Source of the DNA: Typhlomys cinereus
Taxonomy: Eukaryota > Chordata > Mammalia > Rodentia > Platacanthomyidae
Assembly: GCA_023101885.1 (NCBI GenBank)
Contig: JALPQD010000088.1
Coordinates: 4,313,501-4,377,500 of the forward strand
DNA length: 64,000 nucleotides
Reading direction: 5' to 3'
Part shown: piece after piece, positions 24,272 to 34,652 of the stretch
Numbering within the stretch: the first letter of the stretch is position 1
Layout: each line of letters opens with the position of its first letter
Made by a program: the position numbers and the translations under genes
Notes under the pieces: generated by a model
Databases searched by the model: none
Seen by the model: the letters and a program-made list of their open reading frames with translations, nothing else
What the model was told of the DNA's origin: nothing

Positions 24272-25170
24272 ATGCCCAAGTTAAAGTTTGTTGAGAAACA
24301 AAACCCAGGAAAACAAATCTCCCACTGAAAGAATTAACCCCAAAATGAAAGACTCCAACCAGAACAAATCCAAGAAAGCCTAACCCAAGAAAATGACTTT
24401 CAAAGCATGATCATTACCATGATTAATACCCAGAGCTCAACAGAGAGTCTTATCAGCAGAACAAATGAAGCAGAAAATAGAATTTCAGATCTTGAAGACA
24501 AAGTGGGAGGATTAACCAGCTCAATGGAAGAAGTTGGTAAAGACAAAAAGATACTTGAGAGAAATATCCAAGAGTTATGGGACACCCTGAAGAAGCCTAA
24601 CATGTGTATTGATGGAATACCAGAGCAAGAATCCTAAAATACCACGCCTGAGGAAATTTTTCAAACGATCATCAAGGAAAACTTTCCTCATCTAAAAAAA
24701 GAGAGGCCCATCCATATACAAGAGGCATTCCACACCCCAAACAGATGTGACCAACATAGAAACTCACCATGGCAAATAATACTCAAAACACTCTACATTC
24801 AATACAAAGAAATGGTGCACAGATCTTCAAGGAAAAAAACGTCACTTTTAAAGGTAAACTTATTAAAATAACAAATGACTTCTCAATGCAAACAGTAAAA
24901 GGAAGAAGAGCTTGGAGAGATGTACTTCAAGTATTGAATGAGAAAAATGTCAACTAAAGCTGATATACCCAGCAAAACTATCCATCATGATCGAGGAAGA
25001 AAGGAAAGTTGTCCAGCACAAAGACAACTTGAAGGGATACATGTCCACTAAACCAGGCCTTCAAAAAAAATGCTAGAAATGATACTCAAGCTTGAAGAAA
25101 AAAACAAGCATATCCAGAAGGACAGAAGGGAAGTATAATACGACCAAAACCTAAAAGCCAAATAATACAC
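24272..25170 (+). pseudogene. L1 ORF1 remnant (RNA-binding coiled-coil protein)
   Basis: It starts MPKLK at 24272, as does the second L1 at 38401 (MPKSK). The frame is broken early. A readable piece at 24407-24637 has a heptad-rich coiled coil (NEAENRISDLEDKVGGL) followed by KKPNMCIDGIPEQE, typical of the ORF1p coiled coil leading into the RRM. A later piece reads RRAWRDVLQVLNEKN, matching the ORF1p C-terminal domain. Stops and frameshifts make it non-functional. Confidence 0.85.
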
Positions 25171-25222
25171 TTACAAAAGCCACTAAACATAAAAAAGTCT
25201 AGAATTAAAAATAATAATTTTC

Positions 25223-25580
25223 TGTCATGGTTTGAAATGTGTCCCCCACAGTCTCATGTGTTTGGCAAGGTCATGGCACCTTGAGAGGTGGAGCATCACT
25301 GGAGGAAGGCAGTCACAAGGGGTGGGCCTTGAGGTGGATTACTCCCACCCTACCTCTAGGAGAAGTTTGCCTTTGCAGCAAGCAGTCTTGCAGCTCTCAG
25401 CTTCCAAGATGTCTGCGGTGACTTAGCCTCCTCCAGCTTTGGCCAGCCAGCCATGCCACCTCTGCTTTGAGAGACTGTACCTTTCCTCTGGAACTGTAAG
25501 CTGAATAAACCTCCCTTTCTCCCTTAAGTTGGTCGACTTTGAGTATTCTCTCACAGCAATAATTAAGAGCAACTATTACA
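25223..25580 (+). mobile_element. Solo ORR1-like MaLR LTR inside L1
   Basis: It starts TGTCATGGTTTGAAATGTGT and ends AATTAAGAGCAACTATTACA. It is flanked by the 5-bp duplication TTTTC (25218-25222 and 25581-25585), as expected for ERVL-MaLR. Internal features are GAGAGGTGGAGC, GGTGGGCCTTGAGG and a polyadenylation-like GAATAAACCTCCC. This matches the ORR1 layout as I remember it. It splits the L1 between ORF1 and ORF2. Confidence 0.85.
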
Positions 25581-25585
25581 TTTTC

Positions 25586-28500
25586 CATCATAGCATTAAA
25601 TGTCAATGGAATTAACTCACCAATCAAGAGACACAGTTTACAATCCTGGATTAAAAATCAACACCCATTAATCTGCTCCTTGAAGAAAATCATCTTACCA
25701 CAAAACATAGGCACATCCTAAAAATAAAAGGCTGGTCCAAAATTCTTCAAGCAAATAGAACCAGGAAACAGGCAGGGGAAGCCATTATGCTATCAGACAA
25801 AGTGGACTTCAAACCAAAAAAAATCATAAGAGACACAGATAGATGCTACATTTTGGTTACAGGTACAATACAGCAGGAAGACTTCACAATACTGAACATA
25901 TATGCACCTAATATGGGCCCCTCCACATTCATTAAGCAAATCCTACAGCGTCTAAAGCGAGAAATCAACTCCCAAGTGATAACTCTTGGGGATTTCAACA
26001 CTGCCCTCCCAACATGGGATAGATCAACAGGTCAAAAACTTAACAGAGAAATATTGGAACTTAATCAAACTCTTACTGAAATGGACCTTACAGATCTCTA
26101 TCGAGTTTTCCATCCACACACCAAAGAATATACATTTTTCTCAGCAGCACATGGAACTTTCTCCAAAATACACCACATAATGGGCCACAAATCAAATCTC
26201 CACATATACAGGAAAGTTGAAATTATAACCTGTACCCTATCAAACCACCATGGTCTAAAGCTTGACATCCACAACAAAACAAACAACAGAAAATACACTA
26301 AGACCTGGAAACTAAATATTATGATGCTGAATGAGAAATTGATACAGGAAGAATTACAAAGGAAATTCAAGATTTCCTAGAAGCGAATGATAATGACAAT
26401 ACAACTTATCAAAATCTTTGGGACACAATGAAAGCTGTCCTAAGAGGTAAGTTCATAGCTCATAATGCCTACATCAAAAAAATAAAAACATCACAAGGAA
26501 ATAACTTAACAATGCACCTCAAAGCTTTAGAGATACTAAGGCAATCCAATCCCAAAAGCAGTAGAAGAGAGGAAATTAGTAAAATCAGGGGAGAAATATC
26601 CAAAATTGAGATAAGAAAAACAATACAGAGAATCAATCAGTCAAAAAGTTGGTACTTGTAAAAAATCAAGATTGATACACCCCTAGCTAAGTTAACCAAA
26701 TGCATGACAGAGAAAACTCAAATTAACAAAATTAGAAATGAAAATGGAGTTATCACTACTGATACCCAAAAATTCAGAGTATTATAACATCATGTTTCAA
26801 AAACTTACACTCTGAAATTTGACAACACAGAAGAAATGGATGAATTCCTAAGTAAGCACAACTTACCTAAATTGAATCAAGAAGTTTTGAATTATTTAAA
26901 TAGTCCTATAACATATAAGGAAATCGAGGAAGTAATCTCGAATTTTCCCACCAAAAAATGTCCTGGACCAGATAGATTCAGCACAGAGTTTTGCTATACA
27001 TTTAAGGAACAAATAACACCAATACTCCTTAAACTGTTCCATCAAATAGCAAAGGAAGAAAGACTACCAAATTCTTTCTTTCTTTTAATTATTATTTATT
27101 TAATTGTGCGTGTGTGCATATGTATGTCCGCATGCATGTGTGTATGTGCGTGTGTAGAACCACGGACGAATCGGGAACTACCATGGACGCCTCCACCTCC
27201 TTCTGCCCCGGGATACACAGGCTCCGCCCCACCAGGACCAGAAGCACAGGCCGCCCCCGCCTCCGCCTGGCATCTATACGTGGGATCTGGGATCCAAACT
27301 CAGGACCTTCTGCCTGCAAGGCAGAGGCTTAACCCCTGAGCCACTTCTCCAGCCCCCCAAATTCTTTCTATGTAGCTAATATCGTCTTAATCCCAAAACC
27401 TAATAAGGATACACTTAAAAAAGAAAACCATAGGCCAATCTCGTTGATGAACACACATGCAGATTCTTGGCAAATCAACTCTTAGCGAATCGGATTCAAA
27501 AACGTATCAAAAATATCCTCCACGGGAATCAAGTAAGCTTTATCCCAGGCACACAAGGTTGGTTCAACATACGCAAAGCAATGAATGTAATTCTCCATAT
27601 AAACCAGTCCAAAATCCAAGACCACAGGATTCTCTCGATAGATGCAGAAAAAGCTTTTGACAAGATCCAACAGCCTTTATGATCAAAACCCTAGAGACAG
27701 TTGGAAGGGAAGAAACATTTATTAATATAATAAAAGCTATATACAACAAGCCAACAACAAGGATTATACTCAATGAGGAAAAACTTGAAGCATTCCCGCT
27801 TCAATCACGAACTAGACAAGGCTGTCCACTCTCACCACTTCTATTCAATATTATACTTGATGTCTTAGCTGTAACCAAAAGACAAGAAATGGAGATAAAA
27901 GGGATTCAAATCAGTAAAGAAGAAGTCAAGTTATCCCTATTTGCAGATGACATGATCTTATACCTCAGTGATCTCAAAAACTCCACCAGGAAACTCCTGG
28001 AACTAATCCAGAAGTTCAGCAGAGTGGCAGAATACAAAATAAATATACAAAAATCAGTGGCCTTCCTATATGCCCAGAATGAAAGAAATGAAAAAGCCCT
28101 GAGAGAAACAATCCCATTTACCATAGCCCCTAAAAAATGAAATACCTTGGGATAAACCTAATGAAGGAAGTAAGAGACCTTTCTAATGAAAATTATAAAA
28201 CCCTGAATAAAGAAATTGCAGAAGACACCAGAAGGTGGAAAGACCTCCCTTGCTCCTGGATTGGCAGAATCAATATCGCAAAAACGACCATCCTGCCAAA
28301 GGCAATATACAGATTCAGTGCTATACCAATAAGAATCCCAAAGCAATTCTTTACAGAAGTTGACCAAACAATCTCAAAATTCATATGGAGGCACAAAAGA
28401 CCCAGGATAGCAAGGACAATCCTGAGTAACAAAAGCACTGCTGGAGGTATCACCATACCAAACCTTAGTCTATACTACACATCCATAGTTGTAAAAACCA
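25586..28500 (+). pseudogene. L1 ORF2 remnant (endonuclease and reverse transcriptase)
   Basis: Endonuclease-type sequence begins after the LTR. The piece at 25787-26380 contains ITLGDFNT and the ISNHHG-like SNHHGLKLD. Reverse transcriptase follows: KKCPGPDRFS at about 26960, the [17 protein letters not shown] motif at about 27640, and the FADD catalytic motif at about 27940. The frame is broken several times and is interrupted by a SINE. A deletion at about 28500 removes the C-terminal part, so it cannot encode an active protein. Confidence 0.9.
27080..27356 (-). mobile_element. GC-rich SINE, antisense, inside L1 ORF2
   Basis: Flanked by the perfect 13-bp duplication CCAAATTCTTTCT (27067-27079 and 27357-27369). 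On the minus strand: GGGGCTGGAGAAGTGGCTCA head, GGATCCCAGATCCC B-box region, CpG-rich body, TGGTTCTACAC and a GT/AC-rich tail. Family members lie at 7828 and 32761. It gives the host L1 a spurious longer reading frame. Confidence 0.92.
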
Positions 28501-29279
28501 ATGGGACACTGATCTTCCCCCCCTCACCATGGTCTTCTACTTTTATTCCATCTACCTTTGGGTCTACTCTTATAATAAAACTCTATTTTAACAGACTTTT
28601 ATCTCTGGCTAGGAGGTGACATCCAATACCCATCAGGATGGAGCCAAGGGCAGTGCAGGAACAGCAAAACTGGAAGAAGAAAAAATAAAGAATAACCATA
28701 ATTCAGAACATCAGTGACCCTATCGTAATCACCATGAACCAGGCCAGCCTAGTCTCTCCCCATCCCAAAGCTCAGGGAAATTTTCAAAAGAGGAGGTGGT
28801 AACATTTTAAGAGCCTAAAAATGGAGAGGAGCAATAATATGCAAGATACTCCACACACGTTAGGGCCGAAGAAATCATAATAGGTCTTTGCATGACCTGC
28901 ACAATAACTAACATGTCCTTGAGCCCCAAAGTGTAGCATGATTCACAGTCTCTAAGATCCTTAGAGGCAAGGGATTAACAGCCACAATAGTGTTCCTATA
29001 CTAAAGGGGAACACAAATAAGATCTCTAGACAATGCTACTGAGTCCTTACACCTCATCAGAGAGGAGGACCCAGAGGGAATTTTGACATGCACACTAAAG
29101 GATAATCCAGGAACTGGGGAGGGGGGGTGGCACTGGGAGAAAGGGATGGAGGGGGGAAAGAAAGGGGAAAAGGGAGGAGGCAGCAAGGGGTTCCAGGGAG
29201 GGGTTTAGGGAGGGAGGGGAATGGGGAATCTATCAAGTTTATATGAGTAGAAAAATTAAATTAAAAAAATAAAATAAAA
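28501..29279 (+). mobile_element. L1 element 1, 3' UTR and tail
   Basis: It contains GACATCCAATACCCATCAGG, AGCAAAACTGGAAG, CCCATCCCAAAGCTCAGGG, a G/A polypurine tract at about 29115-29220 and TATGAGTAGAAAAATTAAAT. The same segments recur in every L1 3' end of this window, which defines one L1 lineage. Confidence 0.88.
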
Positions 29280-29639
29280 CAGCTTTATGGGACAAGGAAT
29301 TTATTTTCTTCTAATGGTCTGGTTACAGTTCATAGTCCAGCTTGACAGGAGAACATACATCAACACCAGGCCAAGGGAACTGGCCACACCATCTCCACAT
29401 AATGACTGAGAGAAGGACGATCCTTACTTGCCAAACCAGCATGTCTGGCCAAGTATATACAATGATGTCTACTCTCTAAACCAGCTCTCTGTATTTTATT
29501 CCAGGGCCTAATCCCACATACCTGGGCCTTCTCTATCAGCCAGAAAATCTCCAGCAGGTTTGCTCTGGGCCTAACCCAACCACTAGTTCTCCACAAATGT
29601 GCCCAGGGCTCAAATCCTCACCTGTACCTAACTATGACA
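29280..29639 (-). mobile_element. MaLR solo LTR, truncated at one side
   Basis: It matches the LTR at 48852-49226 and is followed by the same CCATG flank (29640-29644). It is therefore the same ancestral insertion carried by a duplicated OR remnant. Its left edge is cut where the L1 element 1 tail ends, which marks a rearrangement breakpoint. Confidence 0.7.
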
Positions 29640-29900
29640 CCATGCTCCACAATATTTGAACTATGGACCTGGCTATGAACTGGCATATCCTTGGTTTCTC
29701 AAATACCTTTGTTTTCACTGTGGAAACATTTGGTCTCTCCTCCTGTAAACTAAATGTGATTCATCACTTTTTTTGTGATATTCCAGCAGTCATGGCACTC
29801 CTCCTTTGATTGACATGTGAATGAGGTTGTTTTCATTTGTTTAGCCAGGATAAGCATTCTTGTGGGTCTAAAAATACTCTTGATATTCAGCATGATTTTT

Positions 29901-30276
29901 TTGTTTATTTCTTCCACTCACATAAAGTTGATAGCTACCACATTCCCCTCCCTTCCTCCACCCCTTCCTGGATTCCCTTACTCCCTCTTCCTCTTTTCCC
30001 TTCTCTTTCTCCCCTCCCTCCCTTCTTCCTAGTGCCCCCTCCCCCCAATTCCTGGAGCATCCTTTAGTGTGCATGTCAAACTTCCCTCTGGGTCCTCCTC
30101 TTTGATGAGGTGTAAGGACTCAGTGTCATTTCCTAGAGCTCTTTTATGTGTTCCCCTTTAGTATAGAAACACTATTGTGGCTGTTAATCGCTTGCCTCTA
30201 AGGATTGTAGTGCCTGTGATCCATGCTAGACTTTGGGGGTTCAATGATATGTTGGTCATTGCACAGGTCATGCAAA
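29901..30276 (-). mobile_element. Antisense L1 3' end, first part
   Basis: Poly-T, then CACTCACATAAAGTTGATAG, a pyrimidine-rich tract (about 29945-30045), and the 3' UTR up to GGTCATTGCACAGGTCATGC. It continues after the ERV at 32712-33563. About 35 bases of L1 present in other copies are missing at the ERV junction. Confidence 0.88.
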
Positions 30277-30946
30277 TAGTTCTTTGAATTGTGCAGATCT
30301 CTCGATCTCATGAGTGACCAACCTAATAGGTGCTGGTATTTTACCCAGTTTATGGGGAGGGTAGACTACAAAAGATGCCCCTAAATGTCCCCCATCAGTA
30401 AAAGCAGTAAGAAAGTCAGGGTTAGGTTGGGATAAGAAGAGATTGGGGATTACCCAGTTTAATCTAGTAAATGGACTCATTCATTTATGGGAGCCATAAT
30501 GACAGTCAATTTTTCCCATAAACCCTTCTAGAGCTATGGCAATTCTATCATTGTTCCTCTGGAGCCAGGTGGAATGTTAATTTAAAGGGAACAATCAGGA
30601 AATGTGGCTCTATTCCAAACAGTCTGGTGGATGTATCTCAGCCTTTGATGCCTAAAATCATCCATATAAATATAAAATAATGAATCGGGTTGTTCCCTCA
30701 AAGAGGCAAAAATCTGGGACAGATAGTACTGGCAAATGGTAGGACTGTTAGCCATGCCTTGCGGCAATATGGTCCACTTGAATCTCAAATCAGGCCCCTC
30801 AAAATTGGTAGAGGGGATAGAGAAGGCGAATTTCTCAATGTCATCAGGATGTAGGGGAATAGAAAAAAAACAGTAAAATATAACCAGAAGGAATAGTGGG
30901 AATCCAAGGGAGCCCCTGTTGTGGAGTCCCCAGCGTGAGCATCTGC
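30276..30946 (-). pseudogene. ERV pol remnant: RT palm and RNase H pieces
   Basis: RT similarity includes FFSIPLHPDD, EKFAFSIP, LPQGMANSPTICQ and the active-site-like YIYMDD at about 30655-30670. A separate piece at 30276-30480 shows FTDGG and an AQFKELFA-like RNase H region. The start of RT, protease and the connection domain are missing; integrase is absent. It is fused directly to gag by a deletion and disrupted by frameshift. It is not expected to be active. Confidence 0.8.
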
Positions 30947-31940
30947 TCATTAATTTTTGCAAGGCAGAGGCCATGGTTCTAGCTTGGTGGGAAGTGGATC
31001 CCACATCTTTTCTGGCTATGATCCATCTGGACATAGAGTGATCTTTTACTCCAGCACAGGCTATTTTATGATCATAGTTCATCCCCTCCCACACTAGGAT
31101 TCTAGCAAACTGTTCCCGTAGAGAGCCAGGGGGAAGTTTTCTGGCGAGATTCTTTTCTACCCTCTCTATGAAAGTGGCCAAATCTTCATTGGCCTTTTGG
31201 GACATGCCTGTGATAGGGGGCTCAGTAGGGCCCTCCTCTAATCTCTTCCATGCATTCATTCCCAGTCTCCTAATTTGGTCTCTATAGGGATCAAGGATAG
31301 CCACCTGCTGTGGTCCAGTTGAAAATTGGTCATTGTTACCAGCAAGCATCCCAAAAGTGATTGGGATGTGTGGCTGGGCAGCCTGATTTCACTCCCCTTG
31401 GGTGCATCTTGGTAGAAGGTGCACCATTTAATATACATTGGCCCGGGGAGCACGGCTCAGGCAAGATCTTTCCAGTCCTGGGCAGTGCAGGGCTGGTGAG
31501 ATAGACCTCGGAGAATAGTCTCTGCCCAGGATGAATTAGGGCCATCTTCTACAACAGCCTTTTTTAGTTCTTTTAAGTCATGAGCTTCCCAGGGGTACCA
31601 GGCGGCAGGGCGGTTCCCACCAGGATTAAGAGTGGTGAGGTCATGAAGCACTGCCAAAATAGTCCAGAGAGGGGTCAGTGGTTTCCTAACAGTCTCTCTG
31701 GGCTGCATCTGGCCTTTCTACCTGGGCTCACTGGATAAGCCCCTTAACTTGATTCCATGTCTCCCAATTAAAAAGGTTGCTCTCAGGTAGCCATGGAGCA
31801 ATCTTAAGTAAGCAGCCCCAAGCTTGAAAAGCTTGAGCATTAGTAGGGGCGAGACCCAGACTCTTAAGTAAAACTCTGAGCGAGTCTAGCGTGGGGTCAG
31901 GTTTGGGGAAAAGACTGCCCCATAACTTATGGGAGTACAC
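30947..31940 (-). pseudogene. ERV gag remnant (matrix and capsid)
   Basis: The N-terminal piece starts MYSHKLWGSLF at 31940 and looks like a beta/IAP matrix domain. A stop interrupts it near 31728. Capsid sequence follows: DLKELKKAVVEDGPNS and then ITGMSQKANEDLATFIERV, a divergent major homology region. Several frame shifts occur, including near 31457. Nucleocapsid zinc knuckles are not seen; the frame passes straight into RT sequence. Confidence 0.78.
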
Positions 31941-32004
31941 TCACCCAAAGACCAATTAGCCTGTCAGTGAACATCCAAGAGGAATCAAAGCCCCTCAACT
32001 CGAT

Positions 32005-32215
32005 TGCCTCACACATTGCCTTACATGTTGCCTTTGCCTCACACGTTTGCTTCACACGTTTGCCTTTGCCTCACATGTTTGCCTTTGCCTCACATGTTGC
32101 CTTTGCCTCACACGTGCCTCACACGTTTGCCTCACACATTAGCCTCACACGTTAGCTTCACACATTTGCCTCACACGGTTGCCTCACACGTTTGCCTCAC
32201 ACGTTTGCTTCACAT
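32005..32215. repeat. Minisatellite in the ERV leader
   Basis: About 17 imperfect copies of a 10-13-base unit built on GCCTCACACGTTT, with variants such as GCTTCACACG and GCCTTT. It lies between the LTR/primer-site region and gag of the ERV, where the packaging leader is normally found. It codes for nothing convincing; a 138-codon plus-strand ORF across it is a low-complexity artefact. Confidence 0.85.
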
Positions 32216-32227
32216 GGGGCACCAGTC

Positions 32228-32711
32228 TGCCGGGCTCTCAGCAGCTAGTGCAGAAGGGAGTGCTGGTCCAGCCAGGCACAACCTGGGGCTGAGCAGGACG
32301 ATGAGTGTCGCCGGCCCGGACCCCCCTCACCACTGGGGAAAGACACACCAAGCTGGGAGCTTGGTTGAAGCAGGAGCCCTCCTTTATTCCAACAGTCAGG
32401 CCCTTATATACCCCACCTGACATCCCATAAGTCCTAGCGTGAGTCTTTGCTGATTGGCCCTCTCAGCTAGGTAGTTTAACAGCACCAACTGTAGAAGGTG
32501 TAGTCTCGCGAGATTTGCAGTCTCATGAGATTATTATGGGCTAGTGGGGCGTTACTATGGGCCAATTGCTGTTGCAACCTAAGGCTATATTGCATCAGCC
32601 ACAAGGCTGTGCTGAATTATGTTGGTGAGGCAGCTTAAACAGATCATGAAACTCTAGTCTGGCTCAGGAAGTTCCAACAGGCCTTGTCCAGAGTCTTGAT
32701 GAGGCCCAACA
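32228..32711 (-). mobile_element. ERV 5' LTR
   Basis: On the minus strand it begins TGTTGGGCCTCATC and ends GCCCGGCA. It is followed after three bases by TGGTGCCCCATG, the expected place for a primer-binding site. A TATA box lies in GGGGTATATAAGGG and a polyadenylation signal in GGAATAAAGGAGG. The length is about 484 bases. The tRNA species is not assigned. Only this LTR remains. Confidence 0.82.
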
Positions 32712-32789
32712 GTATCTTGCATATTGTTGCTCCTCCCCATCTTTAGGCTCTTACAATCTTTAAACTTTTTTTTTTACATTATTTATTCA

Positions 32790-32835
<46 letters not shown>

Positions 32836-33563
32836 TGTAGAACCATGGACGAATTCAGGAACCACCATGGACTGCCTCCACGTTGTTTACTCTGCCCCAG
32901 GATTCAAGGCTCCTCCCTACCAGGACCAGAAACGCAGGCCACCCCTGCTTCCGCCTGGCGTCTATATGTGGGGTCTAGAATCCAAACTCAGGACCTTCTG
33001 CCTGCAAAGTAGAGGCTTAACCCCTGAGCCACCTCTCCAGCCCCGGCTCTTACAATCTTAAGGCCACATCTTCCACAAATTTCCCTGAGCTTTAGGATGG
33101 GGAGAGATTAATTTTCTGAATTATGGTTTGTTGATTTTTTTTTCAGTTTTGCTGCTCCTGCACCACCCTTGGCTCTATCCTGATAGGTATTGGATATCAC
33201 CTCTTGGCCAGAAATAAAATGCTGTTAAAATATAGAGTCTTATTATAAGAGTAGATTCAAAGGTAGATGGAATAAGAATAGGAGACCGCTGTGATGGGGG
33301 AGTCAGTCTCCCATTTGCAGGATGGTTACCTTCTATCTGCCAGACTCTATGCCCTCCCTTTCTGGTGCGATCATACCCCATCAGACGCAAGTAACCAGTA
33401 AGGAGAGTCTGCAACCCTAACCAGATGTCTCATTATTTACTTTCAGTCCTTGATGGTGGCCTATTTTCTCTGCCGTAGCATGATCCCCTCTTTCCTTGTT
33501 TCTGGCAGGGCCCCCCTACCCCTTCCATCCCTGTTTATAATCTTTGCAATTACTGTAGTATAA
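32712..33563 (-). mobile_element. Antisense L1 3' UTR, second part
   Basis: It resumes at GTATCTTGCATATTGTTGC where the first part stopped, is interrupted by the SINE at 32761-33044, and continues through GATATCACCTCTTGGCC to TTTGCAATTACTGTAGTA. The 5' truncation lies at about 33563. Confidence 0.85.
32761..33044 (-). mobile_element. GC-rich SINE with long GT run, antisense, in L1
   Basis: Flanked by the perfect 15-bp duplication GGCTCTTACAATCTT (32746-32760 and 33045-33059). A (GT)n run lies at about 32793-32831, then TAGAACCATGGACGAAT, a body, and a CCTGAGCCACCTCTCCAGCC end (the minus-strand head). It belongs to the same family as 7828 and 27080. Confidence 0.92.
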
Positions 33564-33771
33564 ACTAGGTTTTATTTGTTTAGCCAGGATCAGCATTCTT
33601 GTGGTTCTAAAAATGCTCTTGATATCCAGCATGATTGTTTTTTATCACCATCCAGGTTCAGGCTCTCACAAAACAGTGTCTATGTTTTATACTCTGGTCA
33701 TACCCATACTTTACAGCCTGAAGAACAGAGGTCCAAAGTGCATTAATGAAGGTCATTCTACAGGAAAATAA

Positions 33772-34652
33772 TCTTTTTTGTTACAACCTTAAGTGTTCAG
33801 GTATACACAGTATCTCAGTTTATATCTATGATATCTTCTCCATATTGAGTCATTCTGTATTTTAGAAAAATACTAACTCAAGTTCCTTAAATCATGGTAA
33901 TCCCTAAATAGTGTTCGGTCTTGGTCCACAGGAAATATTCAGAATCATTGTACTTTAGGAGAATGCATTTGAATTTTTTTGGTCTGATGATCAAATAAAC
34001 TCATTCTCAATTTAAAATTTTTCTGTGCACTTTTTCACATTGTGTATTACAATGAATAAATTTCATTGCAAAGATGATTGGGCTTACATTCATAATGGAA
34101 ACCTTTTGGTATGTCCATGAGAATGCTTTCATTAGGTGTTTATTCAGAGATAAGACTGATTCAGACTTGTGTGACTTTAGCCCATAAGCTGAGAATTCCA
34201 GACTGAGGAGAGAAGAAAGAGAGTTAAATGTAAAAATTCACTTCTAGGGAACACTTATTCATTGCAGATGGAAATGTAAACCAGTATAGACTCTTTGGAT
34301 ATCAGTGTGGATGTGAACACATGATCCATCTACAACATATCTAGGAATATTCCCCACAGACTCTACATCTTATTAATAAGACATTTATTCATCTATGTTC
34401 ATCGCAACTCTATTCACAATACAAATAAAATAGAATCAGTCAACATGCCCATCGACAGAGGAATGTGCAATGAAAATGTAGTACACATATACAATGGAAT
34501 TCTATTCAGCATTAGGAAAGATGAGATTATGGAATTTGCTGGCAAAGAGATGGAACAGGAAATTTTAATATCAAATGAGAGATCACATACACAGAAAGAC
34601 AAATGTCACATATTCTGTTTTTTAGGTGCATGCTATCATTGATAACCTTCAT
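33772..34652 (+). other. 3' flank of OR remnant P1 with old L1 ORF2 end
   Basis: No gene. 33772-34240 is the inverted counterpart of the DNA 3' of OR units 3 and 4 (CTTAAGTGTTCAGG and onwards). About 34245-34640 is a diverged L1 ORF2 C-terminus: NGILFSIRKDEIMEFAGKEM is readable. The same pair of segments follows remnant P2 at 50105-50990. Confidence 0.6.

Larger units (their letters stand above)
23646..29279 (+). mobile_element. L1 element 1, near full length at the 5' end, degraded
   Basis: Order: 5' UTR (23646-24271), ORF1 remnant, ORF2 remnant, 3' UTR with a polypurine tract (about 29100-29230) and an A-rich tail. A solo ORR1-like LTR (25223-25580) sits at the start of ORF2 and an antisense SINE (27080-27356) sits in the reverse transcriptase region. 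About 1.4 kb of the ORF2 end and 3' UTR start is missing at 28500 compared with element 2. The 5' junction CACAGTATAAT/AGCACTG is supported by an unoccupied version at 48089-48099. No matching target duplication is seen at the 3' end, where rearranged DNA follows. Confidence 0.9.
30276..32711 (-). mobile_element. Class II (IAP/beta-like) endogenous retrovirus fragment
   Basis: Minus-strand provirus fragment inserted in an antisense L1. Order from its 5' side: LTR (32228-32711), primer-site region, minisatellite leader, gag matrix and capsid, a deletion, a reverse transcriptase piece, an RNase H piece, then loss of everything downstream including integrase, env and the 3' LTR. Frameshifts and the large deletions make it defective. 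Class II assignment rests on capsid and RT similarity recalled from IAP/betaretroviruses. Confidence 0.82.
29640..33771 (+). pseudogene. OR pseudogene remnant P1, split by a retroelement nest
   Basis: Plus-strand remnant of an OR5B-like gene covering about TM4 to the C-terminus in two parts, 29640-29900 and 33570-33771. The first part decodes to pieces resembling [20 protein letters not shown] and NEVVFICLARI. The second ends in a VFYTLVIPIL-like, SLKN-like tail and a TAA at the same place as the intact genes. The 5' half is missing. A deletion removes about 35 residues between the GSGS motif and the TM7 region. Frameshifts and stops are present. A ~70-bp stretch (TTTGTTTAGCCAGGAT... to GCATGATT) occurs on both sides of the inserted L1/ERV nest. 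The orientation is opposite to the intact ORs. Confidence 0.8.

Noticed and set aside
32005..32215. CRISPR-like array
   Set aside because: The short tandem units have no unique spacers of constant length, the host is a eukaryote, and the array sits within an ERV leader.
32004..32420. 138-codon plus-strand ORF over the ERV leader and LTR
   Set aside because: It is made of repeated low-complexity codons from the GCCTCACACG minisatellite and then reads the LTR backwards. No domain or homology is visible.
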